NCBI GenBank assembly: GCA_021846605.1
Contig: JAJZWQ010000035.1
Location: forward strand, 1-22,062
Length of the DNA: 22,062 nt
Source: Bacillota bacterium
GTDB taxonomy: Bacteria; Bacillota_E; RBS10-35; JAJYVN01
Reading direction: 5' to 3'
Under the pieces are notes generated by a model. It was not told the origin of the DNA, made no database searches, and worked only from the letters and a program-made list of their open reading frames with translations. Below, piece after piece: positions 15,581 through 22,062 of the stretch. The position numbers and the translations under genes are program-made. Numbering within the stretch: position 1 is the stretch's first letter; every line of letters begins with the position of its first letter.

Positions 15581-16597
15581 ATGCAACGGCGCGCGCCTTT
15601 CGCGCGACTGGTCGCGGCGGGTGCCGGCATCGCCCTGCTGACGGCCGGGAGCTTGGCGTTCCCCCCCGCGCGGCCGACCCGGCCGGGCGCGTCCGTGTTC
15701 CTCCCCGTGGCCGGTCGGGGGCCCCGGGTGGCGGTCCTGCAGCGGGACCTGCGTTCCCTGGGGTACACGGCGTTCGCGTCCAACGACGGGACCTTCGGTC
15801 TGGGCGCCTGGCTGGCGCTGATGCAGTTCCAGCGTGGCTGGGGGCTCCCCGCCACCGGCGGCGGGCTGGCCCCCTGGAAGCTACTGCACTCCGCCCTCGG
15901 CCCACCACCTGTCGGGAGCGCGGGGCCGACCGGGGGCAGCGGGGCACCGGCAGCGGGGCGGACGCCCCCGACAGGCATCCAGACGTCCGGGGTCGTGCCC
16001 GGGGCCAGGACGGACACCACCACGGGCAGCTCTCCCGTCCAGACCGGCCGCGGTCCGTCAGCGCGGGGCACGTCGGACGCGGCGGGGGCTTCGGGCACCG
16101 GCGTCCGGGCGAGCACGACAGCCTCCGCGCGGCCCCCGGCGCTTCCCGCCAAAGGGCAGGTGACGTCTGCACCGTCGAGCGCGACGACCGGCGTCCGGAC
16201 GCACGTCCCGGCGGGCTCCACGGCCACCCCGCGGTCCCCCGCGCCAGCGGCCCAGACCATCGACGGCCGTCCCATCATCGGCCACCTGCGCGTTGTGGCC
16301 ACCGCGTACGGACCGAGCCTCCAGGACAACTTCCCCTATGGTCCCGTGGACTTCTTCGGACAGCCCTTGGAGCCCGGCATGGTGGCCGTCGACCCCAGCG
16401 TCATCCCGCTCAAGAGCTATCTCTGGGTGGCCGGGTACAGCTCGCCCTCGCTGCCGGCGGGCGGATTCCTGGCGCGGGCCATGGACACCGGGGGCGCCAT
16501 CCGTGGCGACCGCATCGACATCTACATCGACGGCACGCCGACCCAGGTCGCGGCCTTCGGCATCCAGCACCTGCCAGTCACGCTCCTGGGCGGTTGA
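15581..16597 (+). CDS. Secreted 3D-domain cell-wall protein with peptidoglycan-binding domain
   Basis: Probable cell-wall hydrolase or binding protein, of the type seen in YabE/YocH and related Firmicutes proteins. The 338-residue product has a signal peptide (about 1-27, with LVAAGAGIALLTAGSLAF) and a peptidoglycan-binding-like segment at about 45-101 (VAVLQRDLRSLGY, TFGLGAWLALMQFQRGWGL). A long disordered linker rich in Gly, Thr, Ser, Pro and Ala runs from about 105 to 225. A C-terminal 3D domain (about 234-338) follows with the three aspartates: Asp271 in VAVDPSVIPL, Asp302 in AMDTGG and Asp313 in GDRIDIYID. The ATG is preceded by GGGAGGGGG at seven bases. It stands alone on the plus strand, divergent from the CDF gene and convergent to the kdp block. 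Confidence 0.9.
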   Translation: MQRRAPFARLVAAGAGIALLTAGSLAFPPARPTRPGASVFLPVAGRGPRVAVLQRDLRSLGYTAFASNDGTFGLGAWLALMQFQRGWGLPATGGGLAPWKLLHSALGPPPVGSAGPTGGSGAPAAGRTPPTGIQTSGVVPGARTDTTTGSSPVQTGRGPSARGTSDAAGASGTGVRASTTASARPPALPAKGQVTSAPSSATTGVRTHVPAGSTATPRSPAPAAQTIDGRPIIGHLRVVATAYGPSLQDNFPYGPVDFFGQPLEPGMVAVDPSVIPLKSYLWVAGYSSPSLPAGGFLARAMDTGGAIRGDRIDIYIDGTPTQVAAFGIQHLPVTLLGG

Positions 16598-16890
16598 CGC
16601 ACCCGGGCGACGCCGATAGCCGGGCGACTCGGACGCCGGCGGAGCACACCGAAGTCCGGCTGGCCTTGGACTGCTGCGGCAGCCGCTCCGAGCGCATGCC
16701 GTATCCCGGGTTCGCCCTGGCGTGCTGGCCGGGCACGCTGGCACGCGCCGGCAGTCTGGTCGTCGGGGCACGCCAGAAGGGGCCCGCTCTGGGTTGGGGA
16801 GACATCGGGTGCCCGGCGTGCGCCACCCCGCGCACCCGGTCAGTGGCCCCGGTTGGGGAGGCGTACGCCTGGTGCCTGCCGCGCCACCGG
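16598..16890. other. Gap between the 3D-domain gene and the KdpB-like gene with a coding-like stretch
   Basis: No gene is firmly supported. Direct copies of CCGGGCGAC occur near 16603 and 16620, and AGGCGTACGCCT (16859-16870) is a perfect 12-bp palindrome. From about 16640 to 16890 one plus-strand frame (phase of the ATG at 16696) shows strong G/C bias in its third positions and would encode a Cys- and Gly-rich sequence with CPAC and LGWGD. It has no good start, and its frame runs open into the antisense of the next gene, so it may be a relic or chance. No clear terminator is visible. Confidence 0.35.
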
Positions 16891-18198
16891 TCAGGCGCCG
16901 AGAGCGGCGGCCGCCGCCGCCGCCAGCATCGCGCCCAGGACCGCGGCGGCCAGCGCCTGCCCCCACCCGGCGGGCGGCGCCGACCCCTCCAGGCGCCAGA
17001 TGAGGACGGCCACGGCCAGCCCGGCGCGGATCGCGTCGGTCAGCGCCGCCAGTCCCAGCCCCCAGCGTGCCCAGCGCCACAGGCGCCGGGCCTGCAGGAC
17101 CAGCCCCGGCAGCTTGCCCGGATTGCCGTCGAGGTCCAGGGCGGTCGGAGACGAGGCCGCCCAGGCCGTGCCCGCCAGCACAAACGTCGCGTCGCGCGGC
17201 AGGATCTCCGCCAGGCCGTTCCCCCAGGCCACGGCGGGGTGCCGGCCGCCGGCCCGCAACTCGGACACCGCCGACCCCAGCGCGGCCGGGTCCTCCAGCA
17301 CCCGCAACGCGATCCCCGCGCGCCGGGCGTCCTCCAGGGTGACCCCCGCCCGCACGGTCCGCAGTTCCACCAACCCCAGCGGGCGCCCGCCGTCGGCCAC
17401 CGCCAGGCAGCGCCCCCCGCGCGCCACCACGGCCCGCTCCAGCACGGCGGCGGCGGACGGCCACTCCCCGCCCGCCAGCGCCACGGCCCGGGCCACGCCG
17501 GGTACCGGGCCGCACTGCGGCTCGCGCACCCGCACGTCCCGGCTGGGAATCCGTCGGGCCAGCAGATAGACCGAATGGACAGCCGTGTGTTCGGCCAGCG
17601 CGGTGGCCATCTGCGCCGCCGCCGCGACCTCGCGCACCGTGACGCCCGGCAGGGGGAGGAACTCGACCGCCGCCAGACGGCCCTGCTCGTCCACGGCGGC
17701 GCTCGGCAACAGCAGCGTGTCGCAGCGCGCGGCGCGGGACAGGGCGTCGTCGGTGGCGGGCAGGACCCGGAAGGCCCGCCAGAAGGCGGCGCGGGCCTCG
17801 ACCAAGCCTCCCGCGGCGGTGAACAGCAGATAGGGGGGCACCAACGCCAAGAGGCCGAGCAGCAGGGCCGGGCCCCCGCGAAACCATGCCAGGGCGGTCG
17901 CGGCGGCACCGGCCCCCAAGGCGGCGACCGGCCACCAACCGAACCCCCGGACCGGGCCCCGGCTGGCCGGCAGCGGGGTGGGCAGGGGGCGGATGCGCAG
18001 CCAGCCACTCTCGATCCGGCTGCCGGCCAGCACCGAACGGCGCCCCGGTGCGGCCTCCCGCACCACGGGCGCCGACTCACCCGTCAGGGCGGACTCATCC
18101 ACCGACGCCGAGCCCGCCGTCACCTCGGCGTCGAAAGGGACGATGTCTCCGGGAGCGAGGTCCAACCCGTCCGCCGCGGGCCCGCGCGTTTCTCTCAT
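16891..18198 (-). CDS. KdpB-like P-type pseudo-ATPase (catalytic motifs lost)
   Basis: The 435-residue product aligns with KdpB but cannot be an active pump. It begins inside the actuator domain (LDLAPGDIVPFDAEV) and keeps VDESALTGESAPVVRE (TGES at 39-42), so KdpB's first two membrane helices are missing. Two helices follow (about 88-135), with ALVPPYLL where KdpB has CLVPTTIGG. At the phosphorylation site KdpB reads [12 protein letters not shown]; here it reads LLLPSAAVDEQG, so the phosphorylated Asp is Pro165. KdpB's TGDN aligns with EDPA (302-305), and GDGTND with GNGLAE. Surrounding landmarks persist: AAVEFLPLPGV, LGLVELRTVRAG and LDLDGNPGKL. The C-terminus has two or more helices. The ATG at 18198 has GGAG six bases upstream, 18 bases after kdpF. 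The intact frame and ribosome binding site argue against recent decay. It could be a regulatory or assembly partner; no function is shown. Confidence 0.85.
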   Translation of the reverse strand: MRETRGPAADGLDLAPGDIVPFDAEVTAGSASVDESALTGESAPVVREAAPGRRSVLAGSRIESGWLRIRPLPTPLPASRGPVRGFGWWPVAALGAGAAATALAWFRGGPALLLGLLALVPPYLLFTAAGGLVEARAAFWRAFRVLPATDDALSRAARCDTLLLPSAAVDEQGRLAAVEFLPLPGVTVREVAAAAQMATALAEHTAVHSVYLLARRIPSRDVRVREPQCGPVPGVARAVALAGGEWPSAAAVLERAVVARGGRCLAVADGGRPLGLVELRTVRAGVTLEDARRAGIALRVLEDPAALGSAVSELRAGGRHPAVAWGNGLAEILPRDATFVLAGTAWAASSPTALDLDGNPGKLPGLVLQARRLWRWARWGLGLAALTDAIRAGLAVAVLIWRLEGSAPPAGWGQALAAAVLGAMLAAAAAAALGA

Positions 18199-18216
18199 CA
18201 CTCGCTCCGGCCGGCC

Positions 18217-18297
18217 TCAGAGCTTCTCCGGATACAGCAACGCGTAGAACAGATACACCAGGAGCCCCGCGCTCACGATCAGGCTGACCACCAACAC
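18217..18297 (-). CDS. kdpF: KdpF, small subunit of the potassium-transporting ATPase
   Basis: A 26-residue single-span membrane peptide, MLVVSLIVSAGLLVYLFYAL followed by LYPEKL. The YL.YALL.PE ending is the KdpF hallmark. KdpF stabilises the KdpABC complex in the membrane. The GTG at 18297 is preceded by AAGGGGG at eight bases; a GTG three codons upstream (18306) lies against that tract and is less likely. KdpF usually precedes kdpA. Here it lies after kdpC and just before the KdpB-like pseudo-ATPase. Confidence 0.85.
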   Translation of the reverse strand: MLVVSLIVSAGLLVYLFYALLYPEKL

Positions 18298-18325
18298 CAG
18301 GCGCACCCCCTTGGGCCGCCGGCCC

Positions 18326-18412
18326 CTACAGCCGGCTCATACCGTCGACATACAGGCCGCACAACCAGAAGAAGAGCGCCACACCCAGGATCCCCAGGAC
18401 GTCCCCGAGCAC
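18326..18412 (-). CDS. Small single-span membrane peptide of the kdp locus
   Basis: A 28-residue peptide, VLGDVLGILGVALFFWLCGL then YVDGMSRL, read from a GTG at 18412 that lies five bases after a strong GGGGGAGGGG tract. It is one hydrophobic helix with a short polar tail. Small peptides of this shape (ALFF...Y...RL) are often found just before kdpF in other bacterial kdp operons; that comparison is from memory and has not been checked. It lies 28 bases after kdpC and 28 bases before kdpF. Its function is unknown; it may be an extra small subunit. Confidence 0.6.
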   Translation of the reverse strand: MLGDVLGILGVALFFWLCGLYVDGMSRL

Positions 18413-18440
18413 CGTCCCCTCCCCCTTTCGACCCGGCGGG

Positions 18441-19028
18441 TCACGCGCTGGCGCCCTTGGCCAACTGCTGCACCGCCAGGTTCAGTTCCAGCACGTTCAC
18501 GTACGGATCGCCGTAGAGCCCCAGGAACCGACCGTGGACGTGGGCATCCACCAACTGCCGCACCGTCCCCTGGGACAGACCGTTGGCCTTGGCCACACGG
18601 GCCACCTGCAGCAGCGCGGCGGCGGGAGAGATGTCCGGGTCAAGCCCGCTGCCCGAACTCTCCACCAGGAGCGGCGGCACCTGCTGCGCCGTCACCCCGG
18701 GGTTGGCCTTCAGCACGCTGGCCAGGTTGGTCCGCACCTCCTTGATCAGCGCCGGGTTCGTGGGGCCGTAGTTCGTCGCGCCGGAGGCCGCCGCGTTGTA
18801 TGGGGGGGTCGTGGCGCTCGGCCGGCCCTGGAAGAAGCGCGCCGAGGTGAACTCCTGGCCGATCAGCCGAGAACCCACCACCTGGCCGTTCCGGACGATC
18901 AGGCTACCGTTCGCCTTGTTGTGGAAGAACACCTGGCCGATCCCGGTCATCAGCGTCGGGTAGACCAGTCCCAGGAGCACCCCCAGGAAGAGCACCAAGC
19001 GCAGGGACGGGAGGAGAAACGTGCGCAC
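18441..19028 (-). CDS. kdpC: Potassium-transporting ATPase KdpC subunit
   Basis: Single-span subunit that bridges KdpA and KdpB and raises ATP affinity. The 195-residue product has the N-terminal membrane helix (about 8-30), GSRLIGQEFTSARFFQGRPS (52-71), the conserved ASGATNYGPTNPAL (81-94) and SGSGLDPDISPAAA (125-138), and the C-terminal GDPYVNVLELNLAV. It is full length. The GTG at 19028 follows AAGGGGG at seven bases, 43 bases after kdpB. Confidence 0.95.
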   Translation of the reverse strand: MRTFLLPSLRLVLFLGVLLGLVYPTLMTGIGQVFFHNKANGSLIVRNGQVVGSRLIGQEFTSARFFQGRPSATTPPYNAAASGATNYGPTNPALIKEVRTNLASVLKANPGVTAQQVPPLLVESSGSGLDPDISPAAALLQVARVAKANGLSQGTVRQLVDAHVHGRFLGLYGDPYVNVLELNLAVQQLAKGASA

Positions 19029-19071
19029 CGCGCTGCCCCCTTTTCGCCGCGGGCCGAACCGTGGTCCACCG

Positions 19072-21138
19072 CTAACGGACCGTCTGCACCAAATGCAAGG
19101 CGGTCACGGCCATGTCGATCAGCTTGATCCCCACAAATGGCAGGATCAGGCCCCCCAGCCCGTACAGCAACAGGTTGTTGCGCAACAGCGTCGCCGCGTC
19201 CACCGGCCGGTAGGTGACGCCGCGCAGCGCCAGGGGGATGAGGGCCGGGATGATCAGGGCGTTGAAGATCACCGCAGACAGGATCGCGCTCTCCGGGGAG
19301 GTGAGGCGCATGATGTTCAGGGCCTCCAAGCCCGGGAAGGCGACCACGAACATCGCGGGCAGGATGGCGAAGTACTTGGCGACGTCGTTGGCCACCGAGA
19401 AGGTGGTGAGCGCGCCCCGCGTGATCAGGATCTGCTTGCCGGTCTCCACGATATCGATCAGCTTCTGCGGATTGCTGTCCAGGTCGATCATGTTGCCCGC
19501 CTCGCGGGCGGCCATCGTGCCGGTATTCATGGCCACCGCCACGTCTGCGTGCGCCAGGGCCGGCGCGTCGTTCGTGCCGTCCCCCACCATGGCCACCAGG
19601 TAGCCGTCGCCCTTCTGCGTCTGGATGTATTCCATCTTGCGCTCGGGTGTGGCCTGGGCGAGGAACTCGTCCACGCCCACCTCCTTGGCGATGGTCTCGG
19701 CGGTCAGCGGGTTGTCGCCGGTGATCATCACGGTCTTGATGCCGGCGCGCCGCAGGGAGGCCAGGCGCTCGCGGATCCCGGTCTTGACCACGTCCTTGAG
19801 GTAGATGACGCCCAGGCAGCGCTCGTTGACCGCCACGACCAGCGGCGTGCCTCCCGCCCGCGCGATAGTGTCCACCATGGGCTGCAGTTCGGCCGGCACC
19901 TGCCCGCCGCGCTCGGAGACGAAGCTCGCCACCGCGTCGGCGGCGCCCTTGCGCACCACCTCGGCGCCGCGGTTGACGCCGCTCATGCGCGTCTGGGCCG
20001 TGAAGGGCACGAACTCCGCCCCGTCGGCTTCAGCGTCGGCCTGGTACTTGTCCCGCGCCAGGGTCACGATCGAGCGCCCCTCGGGCGTCTCGTCGCTGAG
20101 CGAAGACAGGAGCGCCGCGCTGGACAAAGCGGCGGGGTCCACACCGGGCAGGGTTTGGAACTCCACGGCCTGGCGGTTGCCCAAGGTCAGGGTGCCGGTC
20201 TTGTCCATCATGATCACGTTGACGTCGCCAGCCGCCTCGATGGCCCGCCCGGAGAGCGCCACCACGTTCAACTGCAGCAGGCGGTTCATGCCGGAGATAC
20301 CGATCGCCGAGAGCAGGCCGCCGATCGTCGTCGGCACCAGGCACACCAGGAGGGCGATCAGCACCGTGATGGAGACGGAGGCATGCGAATAGGTGGCGAA
20401 CGGTTCCAGGGTGACGACCACCACCAGGAAGATCAGCGACAGTCCCGCCAGGAGGATGGCCAGGGCGATCTCGTTGGGCGTCTTCTGGCGGCTGGCGCCC
20501 TCGATCAGGGAGATCATGCGGTCCAGGAACGACTCCCCCTGGCCCGCGGTGATCCGAACGCGGATGTGGTCGGAGATGACCAGCGTGCCTCCGGTGACGG
20601 CGCTGCGGTCGCCGCCGGACTCCCGGATGACCGGGGCCGACTCCCCGGTGATCGCCGACTCGTCGACCGCGGCGATCCCCTCGATGACATCGCCGTCACC
20701 GGGGATCGTCTGGCCGGCTTCCACCAGCACCACGTCGCCCTTGACCAGGGTGGTCCCTGGCACCTCGACGAGGCCCGACGGCGTCTCCTTGTGGGCCACA
20801 ACCTCGGTCCGGCTCTGGCGCAGGGCCGCCGCCTGCGCGCGGCCCCGTCCCTCGGCCATGGCCTCGGCGAAGTTGGCAAAGAGCACGGTCAGCCACAGCC
20901 AGATCGAGATCTGCCCCGTGAAGCTGGCCGTGGCCAGCCGCCCGTCGAACAGGTAGCGGAAGGCGTCCAACGTCGTCAGGACGCTCCCCACCTCGACCAT
21001 GAACATCACCGGGTTATGCACCATCCAGCGCGGGTGCAGCTTGCGGAAGGCCTCTCCCAGCCCCCGCCGCACCAGTTCGCGGTTCCAGAACCCGGTGGCG
21101 CCCCGGGGCCGGCCACCGGAAGTTGCATCTGCCTGCAC
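19072..21138 (-). CDS. kdpB: Potassium-transporting ATPase ATP-binding subunit KdpB
   Basis: Catalytic P-type ATPase subunit of the high-affinity KdpFABC potassium pump in the membrane. The 688-residue product is complete. It has helices 1-2 (about 42-100), the actuator domain with TGES (164-167) and the family's [10 protein letters not shown], helices 3-4 with [20 protein letters not shown], and the phosphorylation site DKTGTLT with Asp312. The nucleotide domain has VRKGAADAV (about 395-403), and the P domain has TGDN (473-476) and GDGTND (519-524) followed by [11 protein letters not shown]; three C-terminal helices complete the protein. All catalytic residues are present, in contrast to the paralogue downstream. 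The GTG at 21138 follows a run of G at seven bases; kdpA ends 41 bases upstream. Confidence 0.97.
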   Translation of the reverse strand: MQADATSGGRPRGATGFWNRELVRRGLGEAFRKLHPRWMVHNPVMFMVEVGSVLTTLDAFRYLFDGRLATASFTGQISIWLWLTVLFANFAEAMAEGRGRAQAAALRQSRTEVVAHKETPSGLVEVPGTTLVKGDVVLVEAGQTIPGDGDVIEGIAAVDESAITGESAPVIRESGGDRSAVTGGTLVISDHIRVRITAGQGESFLDRMISLIEGASRQKTPNEIALAILLAGLSLIFLVVVVTLEPFATYSHASVSITVLIALLVCLVPTTIGGLLSAIGISGMNRLLQLNVVALSGRAIEAAGDVNVIMMDKTGTLTLGNRQAVEFQTLPGVDPAALSSAALLSSLSDETPEGRSIVTLARDKYQADAEADGAEFVPFTAQTRMSGVNRGAEVVRKGAADAVASFVSERGGQVPAELQPMVDTIARAGGTPLVVAVNERCLGVIYLKDVVKTGIRERLASLRRAGIKTVMITGDNPLTAETIAKEVGVDEFLAQATPERKMEYIQTQKGDGYLVAMVGDGTNDAPALAHADVAVAMNTGTMAAREAGNMIDLDSNPQKLIDIVETGKQILITRGALTTFSVANDVAKYFAILPAMFVVAFPGLEALNIMRLTSPESAILSAVIFNALIIPALIPLALRGVTYRPVDAATLLRNNLLLYGLGGLILPFVGIKLIDMAVTALHLVQTVR

Positions 21139-21179
21139 GGGTCAACCCCCCAACCGCACCGTCTCTTCCACCCGACCGG

Positions 21180-22062
21180 TCAGCCGAAGACCTTGCCGGC
21201 CTGCATCGAGAACTGCTCCGCGAACGGGCCCAGGGCCAGGGCCGGGAAGAAGGTGAGCGCCCCGACAATGACCACAGTGCCCACCAGCAGGACGACGAAG
21301 AGCCAGCCATGCGTGGGGAACGTCCCGGCGCTCACCGGGACGCGCTGCTTTTTCACCAACGCCCCGGCCATGCCCAGCACCGGCAGATACATCGCGAAGC
21401 GCCCGAAGAGCATGGCCAGGCCCACCGTCAGCGCGTACCAGGGGAGCGCGGCATTCAGCCCGCCAAAGGCCGAGCCGTTGTTGCCCACCCCGGAGGCGAA
21501 GGCGTAGAGCACCTCGGAGAGCCCGTGCGGTCCGGGGTTGGCGATACCGGCCAACCCCGGTTTGATGATCACCGAAACGGCCGAGAAGATCAGGATGACG
21601 AAGCTGGGCACCACCATGGCCAGCACGGCCATCTTGATCTCGAACCCCTGGATCTTCTTCCCCAGGTACTCCGGGGTGCGCCCCACCATCAGGCCGGCCA
21701 GGAACACGGCCATCACGGCGAAGGCCAGCATGCCGACCATGCCCACGCCCCAGGACCCGAAGATCACCTCGCCCGTCATCATGTTGAAGAGCGCAACCAG
21801 GCCCCCGATCGGCGTCATGCTGTCGTTCATGGCCGCGACGCTACCCCAGGAGACCGCGGTGGTCGCCGAATTGAAGAGGCTGGAGAGCGCCGGACCGAAG
21901 CGGGCTTCCTTGCCCTCCATGTTGGCCGTACCCGCCAGGTGGAACTGGGAGAGCAGCGGGTTCCCCACCGCCTCGGCGTGGTACATGATCAGCGTCAGGG
22001 GAACGAACATCAGCGCCATCGCCGCGAAGATCGCCCACCCCTGACGGCGGTCCTTGACCATC
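21180..22062 (-). CDS. kdpA: Potassium-transporting ATPase KdpA subunit (C-terminal half, cut by window edge)
   Basis: Potassium-channel-like subunit of KdpFABC that selects K+. Only the last 293 residues or so, about half of the usual length of roughly 560-600, lie in the window; the 5' part is beyond the right edge. Visible are AGTANMEGKEARFG, the third selectivity-filter segment TAVSWGSVAAMNDSMTPIGG, FLAGLMVGRTPEYLGKKIQ split by a turn, and the fourth filter segment GVGNNGSAFGGL, with several helices. The reading frame enters from the right without interruption. The operon promoter and any upstream kdpF or riboswitch are outside the window. Confidence 0.96.
   Translation of the reverse strand, partial: MVKDRRQGWAIFAAMALMFVPLTLIMYHAEAVGNPLLSQFHLAGTANMEGKEARFGPALSSLFNSATTAVSWGSVAAMNDSMTPIGGLVALFNMMTGEVIFGSWGVGMVGMLAFAVMAVFLAGLMVGRTPEYLGKKIQGFEIKMAVLAMVVPSFVILIFSAVSVIIKPGLAGIANPGPHGLSEVLYAFASGVGNNGSAFGGLNAALPWYALTVGLAMLFGRFAMYLPVLGMAGALVKKQRVPVSAGTFPTHGWLFVVLLVGTVVIVGALTFFPALALGPFAEQFSMQAGKVFG

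Noticed and set aside
15556..18516. A 986-residue open frame on the plus strand spanning the 3D-domain and KdpB-like genes
   Set aside because: It overlaps the 3D gene out of frame and the KdpB-like gene antisense; only the part between 16640 and 16890 looks coding-like and is reported separately.
19021..21507. An 828-residue open frame on the plus strand across kdpC, kdpB and kdpA
   Set aside because: It is antisense to clear kdp genes, with a low-complexity His/Asp/Gln/Arg product and no ribosome binding site.

Overview
The window looks like chromosomal DNA of a very high-GC, spore-forming member of the Bacillota (Firmicutes), possibly close to the Thermaerobacter/Symbiobacterium/Sulfobacillus group. 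The evidence is the Firmicutes-style block yicC-remA-rpoZ-coaBC-priA, an SspF-like small acid-soluble spore protein, a CsrA, a 3D-domain cell-wall protein and a kdp potassium-pump operon, all with strongly GC-biased third codon positions and purine-rich ribosome binding sites. The species call is inference. No tRNA, rRNA, CRISPR array or insertion sequence was recognised.

Left part (1-6520), mostly accessory. A probable lipoprotein gene that looks frameshifted (minus) stands divergent to a DUF815-type AAA ATPase (plus). A GT39-like membrane glycosyltransferase follows on the plus strand and converges on a lone csrA (minus). A 338-base spacer with two short inverted repeats leads to a small helix-turn-helix protein, then to an unrecognised 442-residue protein. 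A 15-bp perfect hairpin at 6469-6503 separates this gene from the convergent operon to its right.

Central part (6523-15301), one long minus-strand gene run. In transcription order it holds a cation diffusion facilitator, a NUDIX hydrolase, a MagIII-like HhH DNA glycosylase, the SASP, YicC, RemA, RNA polymerase omega, CoaBC, PriA and an NAD-dependent epimerase-like protein. gmk, which normally sits between remA and rpoZ, is missing, and def/fmt do not follow priA. A 3D-domain protein is read divergently on the plus strand (15581-16597).

Right part (16891-22062), the kdp locus on the minus strand. In transcription order it reads kdpA (cut by the window edge), kdpB, kdpC, a 28-residue single-span peptide, kdpF, and a 435-residue protein that aligns with KdpB but has lost every catalytic signature except TGES. 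This dead KdpB paralogue, a P-type pseudo-ATPase placed just after an intact KdpABC and a KdpF, is the most unusual thing in the window. It may be a remodelled remnant of a second kdp operon or a regulator/partner of the pump.
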